Source: Rhynchosporium graminicola (taxonomy: Eukaryota > Ascomycota > Leotiomycetes > Helotiales > Ploettnerulaceae). Taken from it: 64,000 nt of DNA. The stretch covers positions 44,549 to 108,548 of the forward strand of contig FJUW01000087.1 in assembly GCA_900074885.1 (NCBI GenBank), given 5' to 3'. Both the position numbers and the translations under genes were made by a program. Numbering within the stretch: position 1 is the first letter of the stretch; each line of letters opens with the position of its first letter. Below, piece after piece: positions 43,439 through 55,216 of the stretch. The notes under the pieces were generated by a model. That model made no database searches. It was not told the DNA's origin and was given only the letters and a program-made list of their open reading frames with translations.

Positions 43439-45399
43439 ATGAAGCTTCCATCCAAAATTCTATGGCTAGCTGCTCATCTGGGACATGTGTCTGGCAGTAT
43501 CCCTTTACAAGCTCATGGTATGTCTCACTTCCCTGTCTCTTAAACAATTATAACTTTCTAGATGCTGCTTTCAAGACACACACCACTCGAGCTTCCCACA
43601 TCTTCGCATCGAGCCATAGCGTAGCTCAAAGACAGCCTACAGCCAAGCCAGCTTTGTCACATAGGTACGCCTTGAGTCATACTTTCGCTTTAAGGCAAGA
43701 TACTGCTGCTCTGGTGCTACATATCAACGTATCTCCGGTGCCTACTGTAGTGCATGGAAGTATGGCAATGCTTCCTGCCAGCATTATCATCACTTCAACA
43801 CCAGGCAATTCCCCGACTGCTCTTTTCAGACACGCCGCAGGTATCCTGCAAGAAGCCAGAATAACCACCGTCACTTCAGTTCTGCGACCGTATGTAAGCT
43901 CCGAATCTCTGTTGGCATACTCTAATAGTTCTCAGAGCAAACATCACAACGTCAAAGCCAACGGATATCGAATCGACTTATCTCCCAGTCCTCAGCATGA
44001 CAAGCATCGTCGATGAGCTTGTGACAGTCACCACTATTCCCCTGATCACGTAAGTCAATATCTTCAATCTCACATACTCAAATACTAACATCTCAGTTCA
44101 AGCATTCCTGTTCCACAATCTCAAGTCCAAGGATCAACCACAACAGAGCCATCTTTCGTCCTGGCTCCATTAACCACTGCAACCTCAATCCTCACCCCAA
44201 CATCCACATTCACATCCACGTCCGCTATACCACTCATCGTCCCCTCCTCCGGCTCCTACTCTTACCTCGGCTGTTTTCGCGAAGGTCTCACCACCCGCGC
44301 CTTAGGAGAAGCTTTCTTCCCCAACGACCTCAACACAATCGAGAAATGCGCCGCCGCGTGCTTTCCCTACGTATATGCCGGCGTAGAGTTCAGTCGTGAG
44401 TGTTGGTGCGGGAATATTATGGAAGAGGCTGTACCGAAGATTAGTGATGAATTCTGCAACATGCCATGTGCCGGAGATGAGAAGGAGTTGTGTGGTGGGA
44501 TTGTAGCGTTGGGTATTTACATTAGGGGAAAACTGGCGTCAAGTGATCCTAATCCGACTTTAAAAAGCACAAGCCGCCTTGCACAAACGTCAATAGCGAC
44601 GAGTCGACCTATTATGTCATCGACAGCTGCAAGTTCTGCAGCATCTACTGGACCGGCAAGTACACCAAGTTTGTTTTCACTTTCCAAAACTTCATTGAGC
44701 AGATCTGACCCTGAAATACCTACAGCCTCTTCTTCATCTCCTCAGATCTTTTCGCCGACACCAATATTCTCGAGTCCGTCAATCTCAACAGCCCCAGTGC
44801 AGAACATGAAAATCATGATAACTGAGCACATGACCGAAACGAAAATCATCACAATATCGTCGACAGGTTGCAGGACTAGAAACTCGACTTCCATAGCGTC
44901 TCTGCCTTCACCCAAAATGCCAAGTCCGCCCTCAGGCTCTACATTCACGACTTTCTCAAGCGTAGCGACTTTTCAGACCCCCGTAATCCCAACAAGTGCA
45001 GCGAGAGTGCCATATTCATTTCAAGCCTTGCCATCCCAGCACGCTCCCACGACAAAGCATGCTCTGACAAGCACAATCAAGCTCAACCCTCGTCCTTTGA
45101 GCGGAATCAAGAAGGAGCTTGTCCCTGGGATTTCCACAACCAGTCAAAGACCATCACATACAGCATTGCCTGCTCTTGACATGCCTATCTCCACCTTCTC
45201 ATTTTCTCTCCTCTCTACACCGAATTCTATATCCAGGAAAATATACGGCACGAGCACTCACGCGCAGTCAACAACACACACAAGCTTCTCAACACAAGCC
45301 GGCTTCGTATTCACTTCCGATACTTCATCTTCCCAAAGAACAGGTGTTGGAATAACTGGAATCTGGTTCGGGCTATGGGTGTTACTTTTCATTTTCTGA
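43439..45399 (+). CDS. WSC-domain cell-surface protein, Ser/Thr-rich, probably GPI-anchored (607 aa)
   Basis: Exons 43439-43517, 43562-43889, 43936-44049 and 44097-45399; introns of 44, 46 and 47 nt (GTATGT, GTATGT, GTAAGT donors). Signal peptide MKLPSKILWLAAHLGHVSGS. A Thr/Ser/Val-rich region is followed by one WSC domain at about 226-316 (SYSYLGCFREG, then GVEFSRECWCGN, FCNMPCAGDEKELCGG) with its eight-cysteine pattern. About 270 residues of Ser/Thr/Pro-rich stalk follow, ending in a hydrophobic GITGIWFGLWVLLFIF tail with no basic stop-transfer. That end suits a GPI signal better than a Wsc1-type sensor. It probably binds glycans in the wall. The family is common in wall-remodelling proteins. 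The intron 2 donor was chosen as GTATGT at 43890 because the alternative gives a premature stop. Confidence 0.85.
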
Positions 45400-46184
45400 C
45401 AAGGCAGTTGGGGCGACGGGTGGGTGCGCTAGGAAGGTTGGATACCTAGGTAGTCATAGATTGAGAACATGCGCTTTGGCTCAACGTTGACTTCCACGCT
45501 GACAGGTTGGTTGGTGCGTGTGGCGTTTATCGAGGTTATTCATCTTCGAAACGCATTTCTAGGCGTAGCTCGGCAGATAGATGGCTGGTGTGTGCAGCGT
45601 CTAACAGTCGGTTATGCCGTGGAGAAATCAATAATACACTTAAGCGAGCCCCTTTTCGGACTATTTACCCACCGCTTCACAATGCAGTGGACAATAGACA
45701 TAACACTAGGTGATAAAAGACAGGGAGGGTAAATCCGAGAGACATGCGACGACTTTTTGTGTACCCAAGCTGCTATACCGTAATTCAAGCAGGCTCGTTG
45801 CAGTCAAGTCAAGTAGAAAAGAGAGGTTAAAGGTATTATTTCGTATTCAACCATAGGGTCAACCAAGCGTCTCCAAGGCGCCAGCTAGGCAGATTAGGTA
45901 TGCTTCTAAACAATCAAATATCCTGCGTATACAGGAGCCCATCACGGCCGTTTCTCTCACGTCGACAACTGTGAAGATAAGAAATGTCCTCGCATGGGAC
46001 AGCCCTTCAGTGAGGGACTTCTACCCAGACGCCAGTTTGACGATGCCAACCCACCCTGTCCGTATTAACAGCCAAACGAACGCCGCAATCATGCAACGCA
46101 CAGAGAGTGTCGAAAGGCCAAAGTCCTTGCGATATCTGCTTCCCTTCTATTCTATCAACGGTATTCGATCCCTCATATCATCCG
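45400..46184. other. Convergent 3' region WSC gene/Ceg1
   Basis: 0.8 kb between two gene ends; ORFs at 45469-45732 and 45971-46264 have no support. Confidence 0.5.
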
Positions 46185-47507
46185 CTACCCCTTCCCTGGC
46201 GGTCCAGGACTCGGCCTACTCGGTCCTTGTTCCTCCGCTTTCCTCTTCGGAGGTCCATTACTAACACCCATACTCGCGACGCGTTTGCGTTCAATTTCTT
46301 TCTTCTCTCTACTCGCTTCCTCCGCACCTCGTCGCTTCCACGCATCCCTGATCTCTTTCGCGGCAGCAATGAGATCCTTCTCCGTAACTCTATCCGTGAT
46401 ACTTTCAATCACGCTGTCCACCGTAGTTGTGTGGTTGGCATTCGTCTTGTCGTCTCGAAATCGCATAAATCTCCACCGTTTCTGTGTATCCATGAAGCAT
46501 TCCACGATTCGATCATTCAGCGGTTCATTCCGAGCTTTCAACGATTCCCATTCGTCTTTATCCAAATGTAGATTATTGTAATATGGATCCTCCCTTCCAT
46601 CCCCAGCATACACGAGGAGGTTGCAAGTAGGCACAGCATCATAATCGCGCCACGGCTCGTTTATTCCCTCAGCTCTATCCTGCGCATCCGGTTGTACAAG
46701 CGGAAACTCCAATTGCAGTCTGAAATCGATCGAGTTCTCCAATTCCGGTTTCCACTTCAAGATATTCTGATCCGTGCCATGTTTATAATCCGACATCCTG
46801 CACGTGAAAATCAATCCATCATTTCCATGCGGTAACGTCGGTAAGATCTGCCTGAACATCATTTCCACAGCATATGAGAACTGCATAGCTTTCAACTCCA
46901 TAATGAAGTGCTGGTATTGCCTCTCCTCGGGGTATTCCTTCAAGAGGTCTTGGTAGGGTTTGAAAATGCGCTCTGTAAAATATGCGAGGCGTTTGTCGAG
47001 GGTTCGTTCCATGAGGCTGTTTCCATCGAGGACCATACAGTCGAAGACTAAGTATTTGGGCTGTTTAGGGCCGCCGTGAACCTCGTCAAGAACTAATTCG
47101 CCATCGATTAAAGTGCGCGTGTGGAAGCCTTGTTGATCGTTGGGAATGGGGAAGTGGAGGGCGCCGGTGGGTATGAACCAGTAGTCGTTCTTGCGGTCAA
47201 TTAGGTAGTGTATTTCGCCTCCTTTGTCGTCTTCGGTGAGGTAGAGTAGGTAGCGCATGCCATCAGACTTTTCGCAGACATAATAGCTGGAATGTCAGTA
47301 TGAGCATGCAGGATGAAGACATATATATACATACTCCTGCTTCGTCAATGCCTCGAGATGCCTGCGGGCAAAACTGACGGGTTGCGCGCCTGGAAATGAG
47401 GTATTTTTTCTATCTAGGAGGTGGGCGACCTCTGAGCGCATGCGAAAGAGCAGCTCTCCTTCTGCCTTGATTCCAGGCGCGGTAAGAGAGCCTACTGGGC
47501 CTGTCAT
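46185..47507 (-). CDS. CEG1: mRNA guanylyltransferase, capping enzyme alpha subunit (424 aa)
   Basis: Exons 47335-47507 and 46185-47286; one 48-nt intron (GTATGT..TTCCAG). The nucleotidyl-transferase motif EKSDG places the GMP-accepting lysine at residue 64; LIDGELVLDE (motif III), GNDGLIFT (motif IV) and LKWKPELENSIDF (motif V) follow in order, then the OB-fold domain. The enzyme forms the GpppN cap on nascent RNA polymerase II transcripts, working with the Cet1-type triphosphatase in the nucleus. Length is close to the yeast protein. The C-terminal 60 residues are charged and disordered. Confidence 0.96.
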
Positions 47508-49578
47508 TGTGATGAGGTTGAAGATCGAGATGGCTCGTTAACTATAGGCGACTTTGATCGCGAGTCTTCGACGTTGAAGGGTGTCTGTAGCAGAAGGGAG
47601 AACGCTGGTTGCGTTTGCAGGGTCACCTCAATGGGAGCTGCCGGATGGGTTCAGCTTGGTTGAAGGGTTATATTGGCCGGTGAAGATGCGCGGGAATCCA
47701 TCCAGTTGATGCTGCACGCCATGCAGCTTCGTGACCGTATCGCATTTGTCTGGAAGCTGAGGCGCATTGATATTGGGAGTTCGGTGCTTAAATCACGGCG
47801 ATCTCGAAGAATGTCGTGTCCTAGTCACGTGGTGGGTCATAGTGGGCCGGGCCTTGGGCGGCCTCTTAAGTACCGGCACCATCGGTAGTGGTACGTGGTA
47901 GTCTACGTCCTCTGGGACTTCGCAACAAATGATCTACCAGGGATCTGCTATCGAGATTGGGTTTTGTCGTTCAAATCTCCTCTTGTAAAAGTATATCATG
48001 ACTAGTATCTAGCACGATTCTACTACACATCATTGTACTATATTTCATTACTCTAATAGCATATCCCGTGGGGCCAACGACTTCCTCTACGCCATAGATG
48101 ACTCTTCTAACTCTCATCGTGTACTTGCCACAGAGGCCTACAGTTACGACCTCCTGTTGCGAGCATATTTATGATAAGCTCCAGCTGTCAACTTAGTCAG
48201 CAGGTGTCATTGCAACTCGGATATCCGGATACTTGAATAGAAGTATATAGCTAGAAGTATATAGCTAGAAGTATATAGCTAGAAGTATATAGCTAGAAGT
48301 ATGTAGCTAGAAACAAGCTTTCTCTCGATGTCATGCTAGTTGCTTCGAGAAGCCCCTTGCCACGTGTTCCACCAATAGAATAATTTCCTGACGTAGAGGT
48401 CGTCCATGATGTGCTTCTAACGAGAACCCCGGTCGTACTCATCACAATAATCATTTCTCACTATTCCCTGCTGGTGACTACCAGAACGAATGATCTTGCG
48501 CGTGGCGCTTCCGATCAATTGGCGCTGGTCAGAGACACATGATTCCGAAACAGTCAAGCTAAGAATCTTTGCGAAGTGCGAAGTAGAGAGGGAAAGGATT
48601 TTGTGATGTTTCATGCGAGTTGAGTTGATTCGGGTATGTGAACCGGCTCAGTTTCAGGGTAGGAACAAAAAGCGTTACTACCAAGCAAGTTGAAATCTTT
48701 GAATTGGACCATGCAATACAGCTTTAGTGATAGAATATTGTTTGCACGTCTACCAAACATTTTCGACGCATGGAAGCACATTTACGTATCTATAGAAGTA
48801 TTCGGGTTGCTTGCTAGGTAATGAGCAGATGAATCACTAGTAACGCGGAGTAAATCATAGATACCTTCGAAGAGATACATCAAGTAGTCTCGCTCACCAC
48901 TCTCTGTATTCTCCCTGAGAATCGAAAGTATTGAGGTCTACACGATACATTGCTTCCGCAGTTGCTAATAGGCGGCTTCCGGTGTTCGAATGGAGTAATA
49001 ATGGTGGATCGGGGAATGGATCATTTCCATTTCTCGGATATTTTCCTCATGCTGGTGAGAAATACCTTGCGCCTGCGCACCCATCATCCAGTTGCTTCGC
49101 GCAGGAATCAATACTCACATTTTCACTCAAACAAATAGCCCTCAGCGCTTTCTTCAAACTGGAAACTCTGTGGTTGATCGAGAATCGAGTGCTGTCCAGT
49201 ATGTTCGATTCTTCACCTCGCTTATTTACGTCGCTAGTCCTAGCCCTGCAGCTTGCTGCCTTCCCTTCCTTTGGAGACATACCTAGGTACGAGAACCTTC
49301 GGATATTTCCCTCTCCATCTCGAAAGAGCATCATCGGAATATAAATTGTTCAACCAAGAACCTGATATCTTAAGGAGATCAAGCTCGCGACAATCTTCCC
49401 ACAATCGATAGCTTCATCTCGATCTCCCGCGCAAAGAATCGCAAACCCGGAACCCTTCAACATTTGCGCCACTCTCGCAACGAATCTGCCATCAACCAAT
49501 CTTGTCAGCTCATCACCTAATCAGACGAAGACTTTGCTTGGCGTTGTAAACGCTTATCCGTCCGATATCTCCAACACA
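47508..49578. other. Intergenic, 2.1 kb
   Basis: Upstream of Ceg1 and of the 2EXR gene. It contains a 14-bp tandem repeat (48238-48312). An ORF at 48931-49344 lacks splice context and motif. Nothing else is supported. Confidence 0.5.
48238..48312. repeat. Tandem repeat, 14-bp unit, 5.4 copies
   Basis: Unit TAGAAGTATATAGC; four exact copies, then one with an A-to-G change, then a partial unit. A minisatellite useful as a strain marker. Confidence 0.95.
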
Positions 49579-50514
49579 ATGTCAACTGATCAAAAGGACA
49601 CCGCAGCTTTCCTCGAAATGCAGCTTGCTGCGAGGTAAGATACACGACTCTATCATAGAGCTTACGGTTATACTAACATGCATCGCAGCTCCGACGGTCC
49701 CTCAAGCTCTTTCATCACCGATGAGAAAGACATCCTCGAGCTTTTGGCTGTCCTTCCTGACGTCTTCCAGCTTCTCTTCCTTCAGCTCGGAGAGGATCTT
49801 AATCGCTTTGATTTTTTCAAAAAGTTGCCGATGGAGCTCCGACTTATGGTGTGGCGATTGTCTTTTCCTCGAGATCGTCTTGTCGATATGAATGAGATAG
49901 TGCATGTGGATATGGATCATTTCTGGCGAGGCTTGCCTGAGCCGGACTGTGAAATATCAAGAGGCACTGAGAGAAATTGCCCCTTCCCTGCTACCCTGCA
50001 CATCAACCAAGAAAGCCGTAAAGAGACACTCAATCACTATTGTGTGGTCTTACGCCCAGAGGGCTACTCTCAGAAACTTGAAACTTTATGCTACAACCCA
50101 GGTCTTGACACGCTCTTTTTTTCCCTTAAAGAAACGCCCGAGCTCCGCAAGTGGATCGAACTTCTTCAAGAGGCTAGCCCCAGGCTTTTCAGTCTGATTG
50201 AGAAGGTTGAGATTCGCAATCAGCGTCCATGTCTCGCCTTTTTCGAGACTCCTGGATTTGGCAACGCTAAAGGTATGGAGCTGCTTCGGCGGAGTTTGGT
50301 AGTTCTTTCCAAGTTTTCCGGCCTCAAGTACCTGAAATATGTCAAATATCCATTTGCAAATGGGTACCCCATCTGGCCAGCTGCCGTTATTAAGGACCAG
50401 GAAGACAAGATCATCAGTGCGGTAGGAGATTGTTTGAAGAGCTTGTCGGTTTGGGCAGTCGTTCCAACCGTCTCGGCCGGGCCACCCAGGAGCATAATGC
50501 ATTCGATGATGTAG
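49579..50514 (+). CDS. 2EXR-domain protein (293 aa)
   Basis: Exons 49579-49634 and 49689-50514; a 54-nt intron with GTAAGA, ACTAACA branch site and CGCAG joins MQLAAS to SDGPSSS. The core motif FDFFKKLPMELRLMVWRLSF matches the 2EXR signature (FxxFxxLPxELRxxIW), an F-box-like helix widespread and expanded in ascomycetes. The rest has ATLHINQESRKETLNHY and LDTLFFSLKE, also typical of the family. Function is unknown for nearly all members. No membrane segment or signal peptide is present. Confidence 0.85.
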
Positions 50515-51574
50515 TTTATCCCTGCGGAATCTAACGGCTTCCTGATGATATTTGTGGATCTAGCCATTAAGGAATCTCAAAATGGTCGGCTTCCGCTTTT
50601 CAGTATTGTGCAAGGATCTGGTGGAACTTACCTAGGGTTGGCTTGATGATTTGATGACAAATGAAGAATGGGTATGCGATCTTCTTCTGAGTACTTGATG
50701 CAACTATTGAAAATATGCTCGCCCTTACTGAAAGAGTGTGAAAGAAGTCTTATACCGTCCCCAAACATAGTACTGATATCACAGATCTTGCAAAGCCCTC
50801 ACTTGATGATGATTATGCTACTGACACCGTGAAAAGCGAATCTATAGAGGCATACTTGAGCCGCTAAATACGAGTATATGATGAAAGAGGTTGCTACTGC
50901 AAGCCGCCTACGCGCATAGCGCGTACCGGCTTCGATAATCAATCAGATCAACAAAGACTCTTTTTGTTAGGTTATATTCGAGGTTTGTATGACCAGACTC
51001 GATGCTTCCAGATTCCATTAGCCAGCGCATCAATCTCTCATTTCTGAAAACTTTCTCGTCCACATAAAATTCCCACGCGTCAGCGCTCGAGCGGGCAGAT
51101 TGACATCAATCCGCGCTATACAGCCTTAATGTTTGCGTATAATTTAGCGATTATTAATAGCAACTGAGCTAGTAATTTCTTCAATGATTCTATTAAAAAG
51201 CCTGCTAATATTACAACTCACGATATTGTTTATTGTCAAAAGATGAAAGAATCGAGAAAATTATGATATATAGAGAGAATATAATGCCGAAGGATAAAAG
51301 AGCTCACTTCTGTAGTTTAGCTCGCGTGAACCTACGCTAAGCCTTAGTCTTGTTCTCCCTAAATATACCTTAGAATTCTTATCAAATGTCCTAGCTCTAT
51401 CTCGAAACACTACCATCCCGAGACAAAACCGTCTCGAAAAATCCTCAACGCAATCGCAACGAACATCGTACCGATATCTCCTCATATAAATCTCGAAACA
51501 AATTTCTCAACTGCTAGCACGCAATTACCCGTCATCCCCTCCTTTTCAATCACACAGGAAACAATTTTACGGAC
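50515..51574. other. Intergenic, increasingly AT-rich
   Basis: 1 kb with no supported gene; TA-rich from about 51.1 kb. A minus-strand ORF at 51261-51485 shows no motif. Confidence 0.45.
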
Positions 51575-51903
51575 ATGTCGCACCATACGATGAACGATCG
51601 CACCACCGCTCTCGATCCTTTGGCAATCAAGCTGTCGTCAGAGGGAGTCAACACAAATCAACCGTTCTCTTCCATGTAAGTTCGCACCTGCTATTCTAAA
51701 GCGCTACAAGCTATAGAATGCTAATCAATCATGGCAGTCCTGAGTCTCTTTCCATTACCGTGGTTCCAGACGCGTCTTACTCTCTCGAAAATCCCGTAGA
51801 GTTTCCTGACTTTTTGCAACGGCTATGCCTCCAGCTGAGCGATGATCCGAAAGAATTCACGTGCTCAAGCAAGCCTCCCGTCGGATTCAGACGCCTCGCA
51901 TAG
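51575..51903 (+). CDS. Possible small gene (95 aa)
   Basis: Exons 51575-51675 and 51717-51903; the 41-nt intron has GTAAGT, a TTCTAA branch-like site and CTATAG, and joining keeps frame. The protein starts MSHHTMNDRTTALDPLAIKL and ends PPVGFRRLA. No signal peptide or domain. It sits at the edge of the repeat block but its codons show no RIP damage. Could be an orphan gene or a fragment of a decayed longer one (a 2EXR protein lies just upstream, though I see no 2EXR motif here). Confidence 0.4.
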
Positions 51904-52360
51904 CGCTTCACATCCCTCCGAGGTGGCCACGCAAGATTATATCGCTAGGTTACGTTGATCTTCAGAGTAAGGCATAGAGGTAGTAATCGTGTGAATGATA
52001 TTAGTTGCATTGCAGTACTAATTACTATAGAGAGTCGACAGAAGATATTATCTAGGAATATCCGCACGGACTATGCACGTGACTATAGTCACCTGATCCA
52101 TGCCAAGACCCATATCCTCGTAATACACCCCTCTGTAGAGATACTATAAAGTCGGTAACTTCTATAGGTACGAGTGATCTAATTTCCTATAATTAGTCGA
52201 TTATACTATCGTATGCGTACGTATAGTAACACCCCTGGAGACTAGAACCATGCCTCGATATCATATGAACTAGATAAACCCCAGGTTCCGTAATTCCTTT
52301 AAGATAATCTGCCTTCCCGATTAATATCTACACCCCTTATTCTAGGTATAAAACGGTTAT
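51904..52360. other. TA-rich boundary sequence
   Basis: Composition changes abruptly to TA-rich just after 51950. Frequent TATAG/CTATA steps suggest RIP-affected repeat DNA. No domain recognised. Confidence 0.5.
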
Positions 52361-52600
52361 ATTCAGTATTACTATAAAGGCCTTAAGGTCTTATAAGCTA
52401 AGTGGTTTAGTGAAACCGTCTGCCGCGTTCTCTTTTAAGAGTATATACTAAGGGTCTAAATAACCTCTAGCGACCTCCTAGCGAAGGTAGTGGAATTTGA
52501 TATCGATATGCTTAGTACGTTAGTGTAATTCAGGGTTCTCTGTGACGACTGGTCAGGTTTGGAGGTCTCTCCCTATTGGTAGAAACACTTACTGCTAAGC
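52361..52600 (-). mobile_element. Ty1/Copia retrotransposon remnant (end of RNase H region)
   Basis: Minus-strand reading gives RTKHIDIKFHYLR, then VARGYLD and ADGFTKPLSL, the conserved C-terminal end of Copia polyproteins. Stops replace expected Gln codons. The rest of the element cannot be followed. Confidence 0.7.
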
Positions 52601-53049
52601 GAGATTATACGAGTAGAGTTTAGGGGCCCCTTTTTATATATATACTTCTATTCTCTCTCTACTTCTTTACTCCTTAGTTATAGATTCTTAAGTGATTCTT
52701 ATTACTTTATATTTATAGTAATATAAGGTCTTATTACTTAGGTAGTTTTGAGACCTTTCTAGAGTAAGCGTTATATTATCTATAACTCTTTTACTTACAT
52801 CTAGGAAGATAGTAAATATCTACTTATATTATACTTCTATACCTAGAGCTACTAAACGTAGGAGACTACGCTATATAAAGAAGGCCTATACTAAGTATAA
52901 ACTTGAAGAATAGCACCTAAACCGAAGTAACCTAAGTCTGATAAATCGACTACTAGTTCTCTGACTCCCTTTACTTCCTATTCTTCAGCGACTTGTAATA
53001 CTCGCTGTAACTTACTTCTCTCTATAGTAGAGAGTACTCGCGATAACGC
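52601..53049. other. RIP-degraded AT-rich sequence
   Basis: Pyrimidine- and TA-rich tract between the Copia remnant and the element A gag. May include the LTR/leader of element A, but no second copy is available for comparison. Confidence 0.3.
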
Positions 53050-53492
53050 CTCGTCCGAGTTAAGCTCCTTAACTCCTATTATAATCAACGAACTTACTAA
53101 GTCGCTAAACCTCCCTGATAATACTCCTGTATTAATAGTAACTATAAGTAACTTATAGGAAGACTGCGCTTACTAGCTATAAGAGGTAGAAAGGAAGCTC
53201 GCGGAGAAGAGATAATTAAACGCTAACTTATCTATAGAACTACGCTAGTTATAGGACGAGTTCCTAGAACTACGCTAGTTGACTATCTAGCGCTCTACTA
53301 AGTCTATATCGTTTAATAACGTTTAATCGCGTATAATACTATTACTATTAATTAAAGAAGATAACGCTACTCTTACGCCTGATAATCGTCGTTAAGAATA
53401 ATCTACCGGAGGAATATTATTAATATTATATGCTACGCGTATGGAGAAGATACCGAACCTTCTAAATAAGCTCTCTGATAGAATCGACTACT
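53050..53492 (+). mobile_element. Gypsy-type element A, 5' part (gag), interrupted
   Basis: A plus-strand frame shows a coiled-coil gag region around INELTKSLNLP and ECAYQLQEV-like heptads, with TAG at expected Gln positions. It runs to TRMEKIPNLLNKLSDRIDY, where element B is inserted; the frame resumes at 62821. Confidence 0.6.
53488..53492. repeat. Target-site duplication, left (CTACT)
   Basis: CTACT directly before the left LTR, identical to 62821-62825 directly after the right LTR. Five bases is the usual size for Gypsy insertions. Confidence 0.9.
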
Positions 53493-53760
53493 TGTAACGA
53501 CATAAGACTCAAGGCGGTATATAAGCAAGAATAAACGAGTAGGGAAGCTAAGAGCGATCTTATATAGTCTACTACGAAGGAAACAAAAAGATAAGGAAGG
53601 AAGAAGAAGAGAGATAGAGTGCAAAGCACCTTATATATATACGCCGGTACTAGTCCGATACTATACCGGGTCAGATACTAGTTCTGCCGGGATACCTATG
53701 AACTTAAGCCCTATTATCTATCCTTCTTCTTATATGATATTCAGGTGAGCTATCGTTATA
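53493..53760 (-). repeat. 3' LTR of element B (left copy)
   Basis: Starts TGTAACGACATAAG and ends TATCGTTATA. It aligns without gaps to 62553-62820, and the differences I can see are transitions. Confidence 0.93.
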
Positions 53761-53763
53761 TTA

Positions 53764-53779
53764 CCCCCCCCCTAAGAAG
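53764..53779 (-). promoter_or_regulatory. Polypurine tract of element B
   Basis: On the minus strand TCTTCTTA followed by nine G, three bases from the 3' LTR. This is the plus-strand DNA synthesis primer and independently fixes the element's orientation. Confidence 0.85.
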
Positions 53780-54018
53780 AGCTTAACCCTAAGCTCGGAA
53801 AGTTATAGTTTATACTAGAATTAGTCTTTATTATAACTGTTTTCGTCGATATTCGCGTAATAAGCGCTAGCCGCTCTTTAGTAGTAGTAAATTCTTTATC
53901 AGGTCCTAACTAGTTATATCGCTGTAATAGTACTGCATTAGTTATAGCTTCTAAATTAGGCGGTAAGCAGTATTTACTTTATCTATTTACAGTAGAAGTC
54001 GAGTTTAAGTAAGGCGTA

Positions 54019-54030
54019 GGGTATATAAAG
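54019..54030 (+). promoter_or_regulatory. TATA box-like sequence before the antisense ORF
   Basis: GGTATATAAAGG on the plus strand, about 265 bp before the readable start of the ORF region at 54285, in otherwise TA-rich DNA where the flanking GG makes it stand out. Confidence 0.35.
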
Positions 54031-54269
54031 GAAGGGGTTTATTAATATTAGAGCCTTTCCTTTTCAACCGCGATAACTACTTCAACTTATAAGTTTACTC
54101 TCCCTAGACTGCGATATAGCTCCTAGAGTAAGTATCGTTACTAACTACTATAGTAGTCTACTATAATCTTATATATCAATCGACCTAATTAACTCTTCTC
54201 TTAATATAAGTAAGTTTCCTATTTTAGTTTTAGAGATAGTCCTTAAGTACGGTACGAGGGTTTCACGGA

Positions 54270-55216
54270 TCTATAACGCTGACTCTTATAGTGCCTTTAC
54301 TAGTTCCTGCCGATACTCTTTCGGCAGCGTATTATATATATTACTTACGATATATTCGCACTTTCCTTAAAATAAAGTATAATAATACTCCTGTTTTAGA
54401 ACTCCTATACTCGTTTAATAAGCTTAACTCTAAGCTTTATAAGTATTATTTAGCGTTAAAGAGTAGTTATAAGTATATAAGTTACTTAAATATAAACGTA
54501 GTTATATATACTAACGTATTATAATTACCTAACTACGTTAATATAGAGTATACTATTTTATCCGGTTTACTTCCTAGCAGCGAAGCTAAGGACGCGGAGC
54601 TAAATCGGAGTAGTATCGTAGCTACTTATAAGGCTATTAATCGGATCTATCGTCTCGCGAAATCTACTACTTCTACTACTACGTTAGAGATTACTACTAT
54701 ATAATTAGTAGAGACTTAGGCTTTAAGGCGTTCTATAGAGAAAGTATTTAAGGAGTTAGAGTTTATTAAGGTAATAAGTTACGATCTTGAACCCTTAGAT
54801 ACTAGTATAATACTAATACGATATAGGATTTAGATCTTCTAACAGTCGATTCGGCGAAGTCTAAGTTAATAGCCGAAACAGTATTAAAGCAGATAAAGGA
54901 ATTAAATAGTATTATACGGGAATTTATAAAGAAAGCTATATTTAAAGCTACGATATCTGATACTAAGGGAAAAAGGAATTTGCCTTCTAGTTTAGAGATA
55001 GCGTCGGATCTAGATACTCCCGGACCCTCTCTAAAGAAGAAAGCCCGTAGGATTAGCTATTACACTCAGTCTACTACTAGGGCTATATTAGCAGATTTAA
55101 GTAAGGAGTTAGATATAGTAGTTCCGGTTCTAGATATTCTAGATTTACTAGAAGCTCCGGAGAACTTAAGAGAGAAAACTAGTAAAGTAGAAGTAATTAA
55201 AGAAGCAGAATTCTAG
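54270..55216 (+). pseudogene. Antisense accessory ORF inside element B (RIP-degraded)
   Basis: On the strand opposite to gag-pol, one frame reads PLLVPADTLSAAYYIYYLRY through TAA/TAG codons (each explained by CAA/CAG) to about 54780, then shifts frame and continues AETVLKQIKELNSIIREF and PSLKKKARRISYYTQSTTRA to a stop at 55216. Two-part protein: hydrophobic/aromatic N-half, charged helical C-half. It lies between the chromodomain and the 3' LTR. No family recognised. Confidence 0.5.

Noticed and set aside
45469..45732. 87-aa plus-strand ORF after the WSC gene
   Set aside because: Most likely 3' UTR; no motif or conserved pattern.
48931..49344. 137-aa plus-strand ORF upstream of the 2EXR gene
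   Set aside because: No domain, no signal; lies where the 2EXR promoter should be. Kept out for lack of support.
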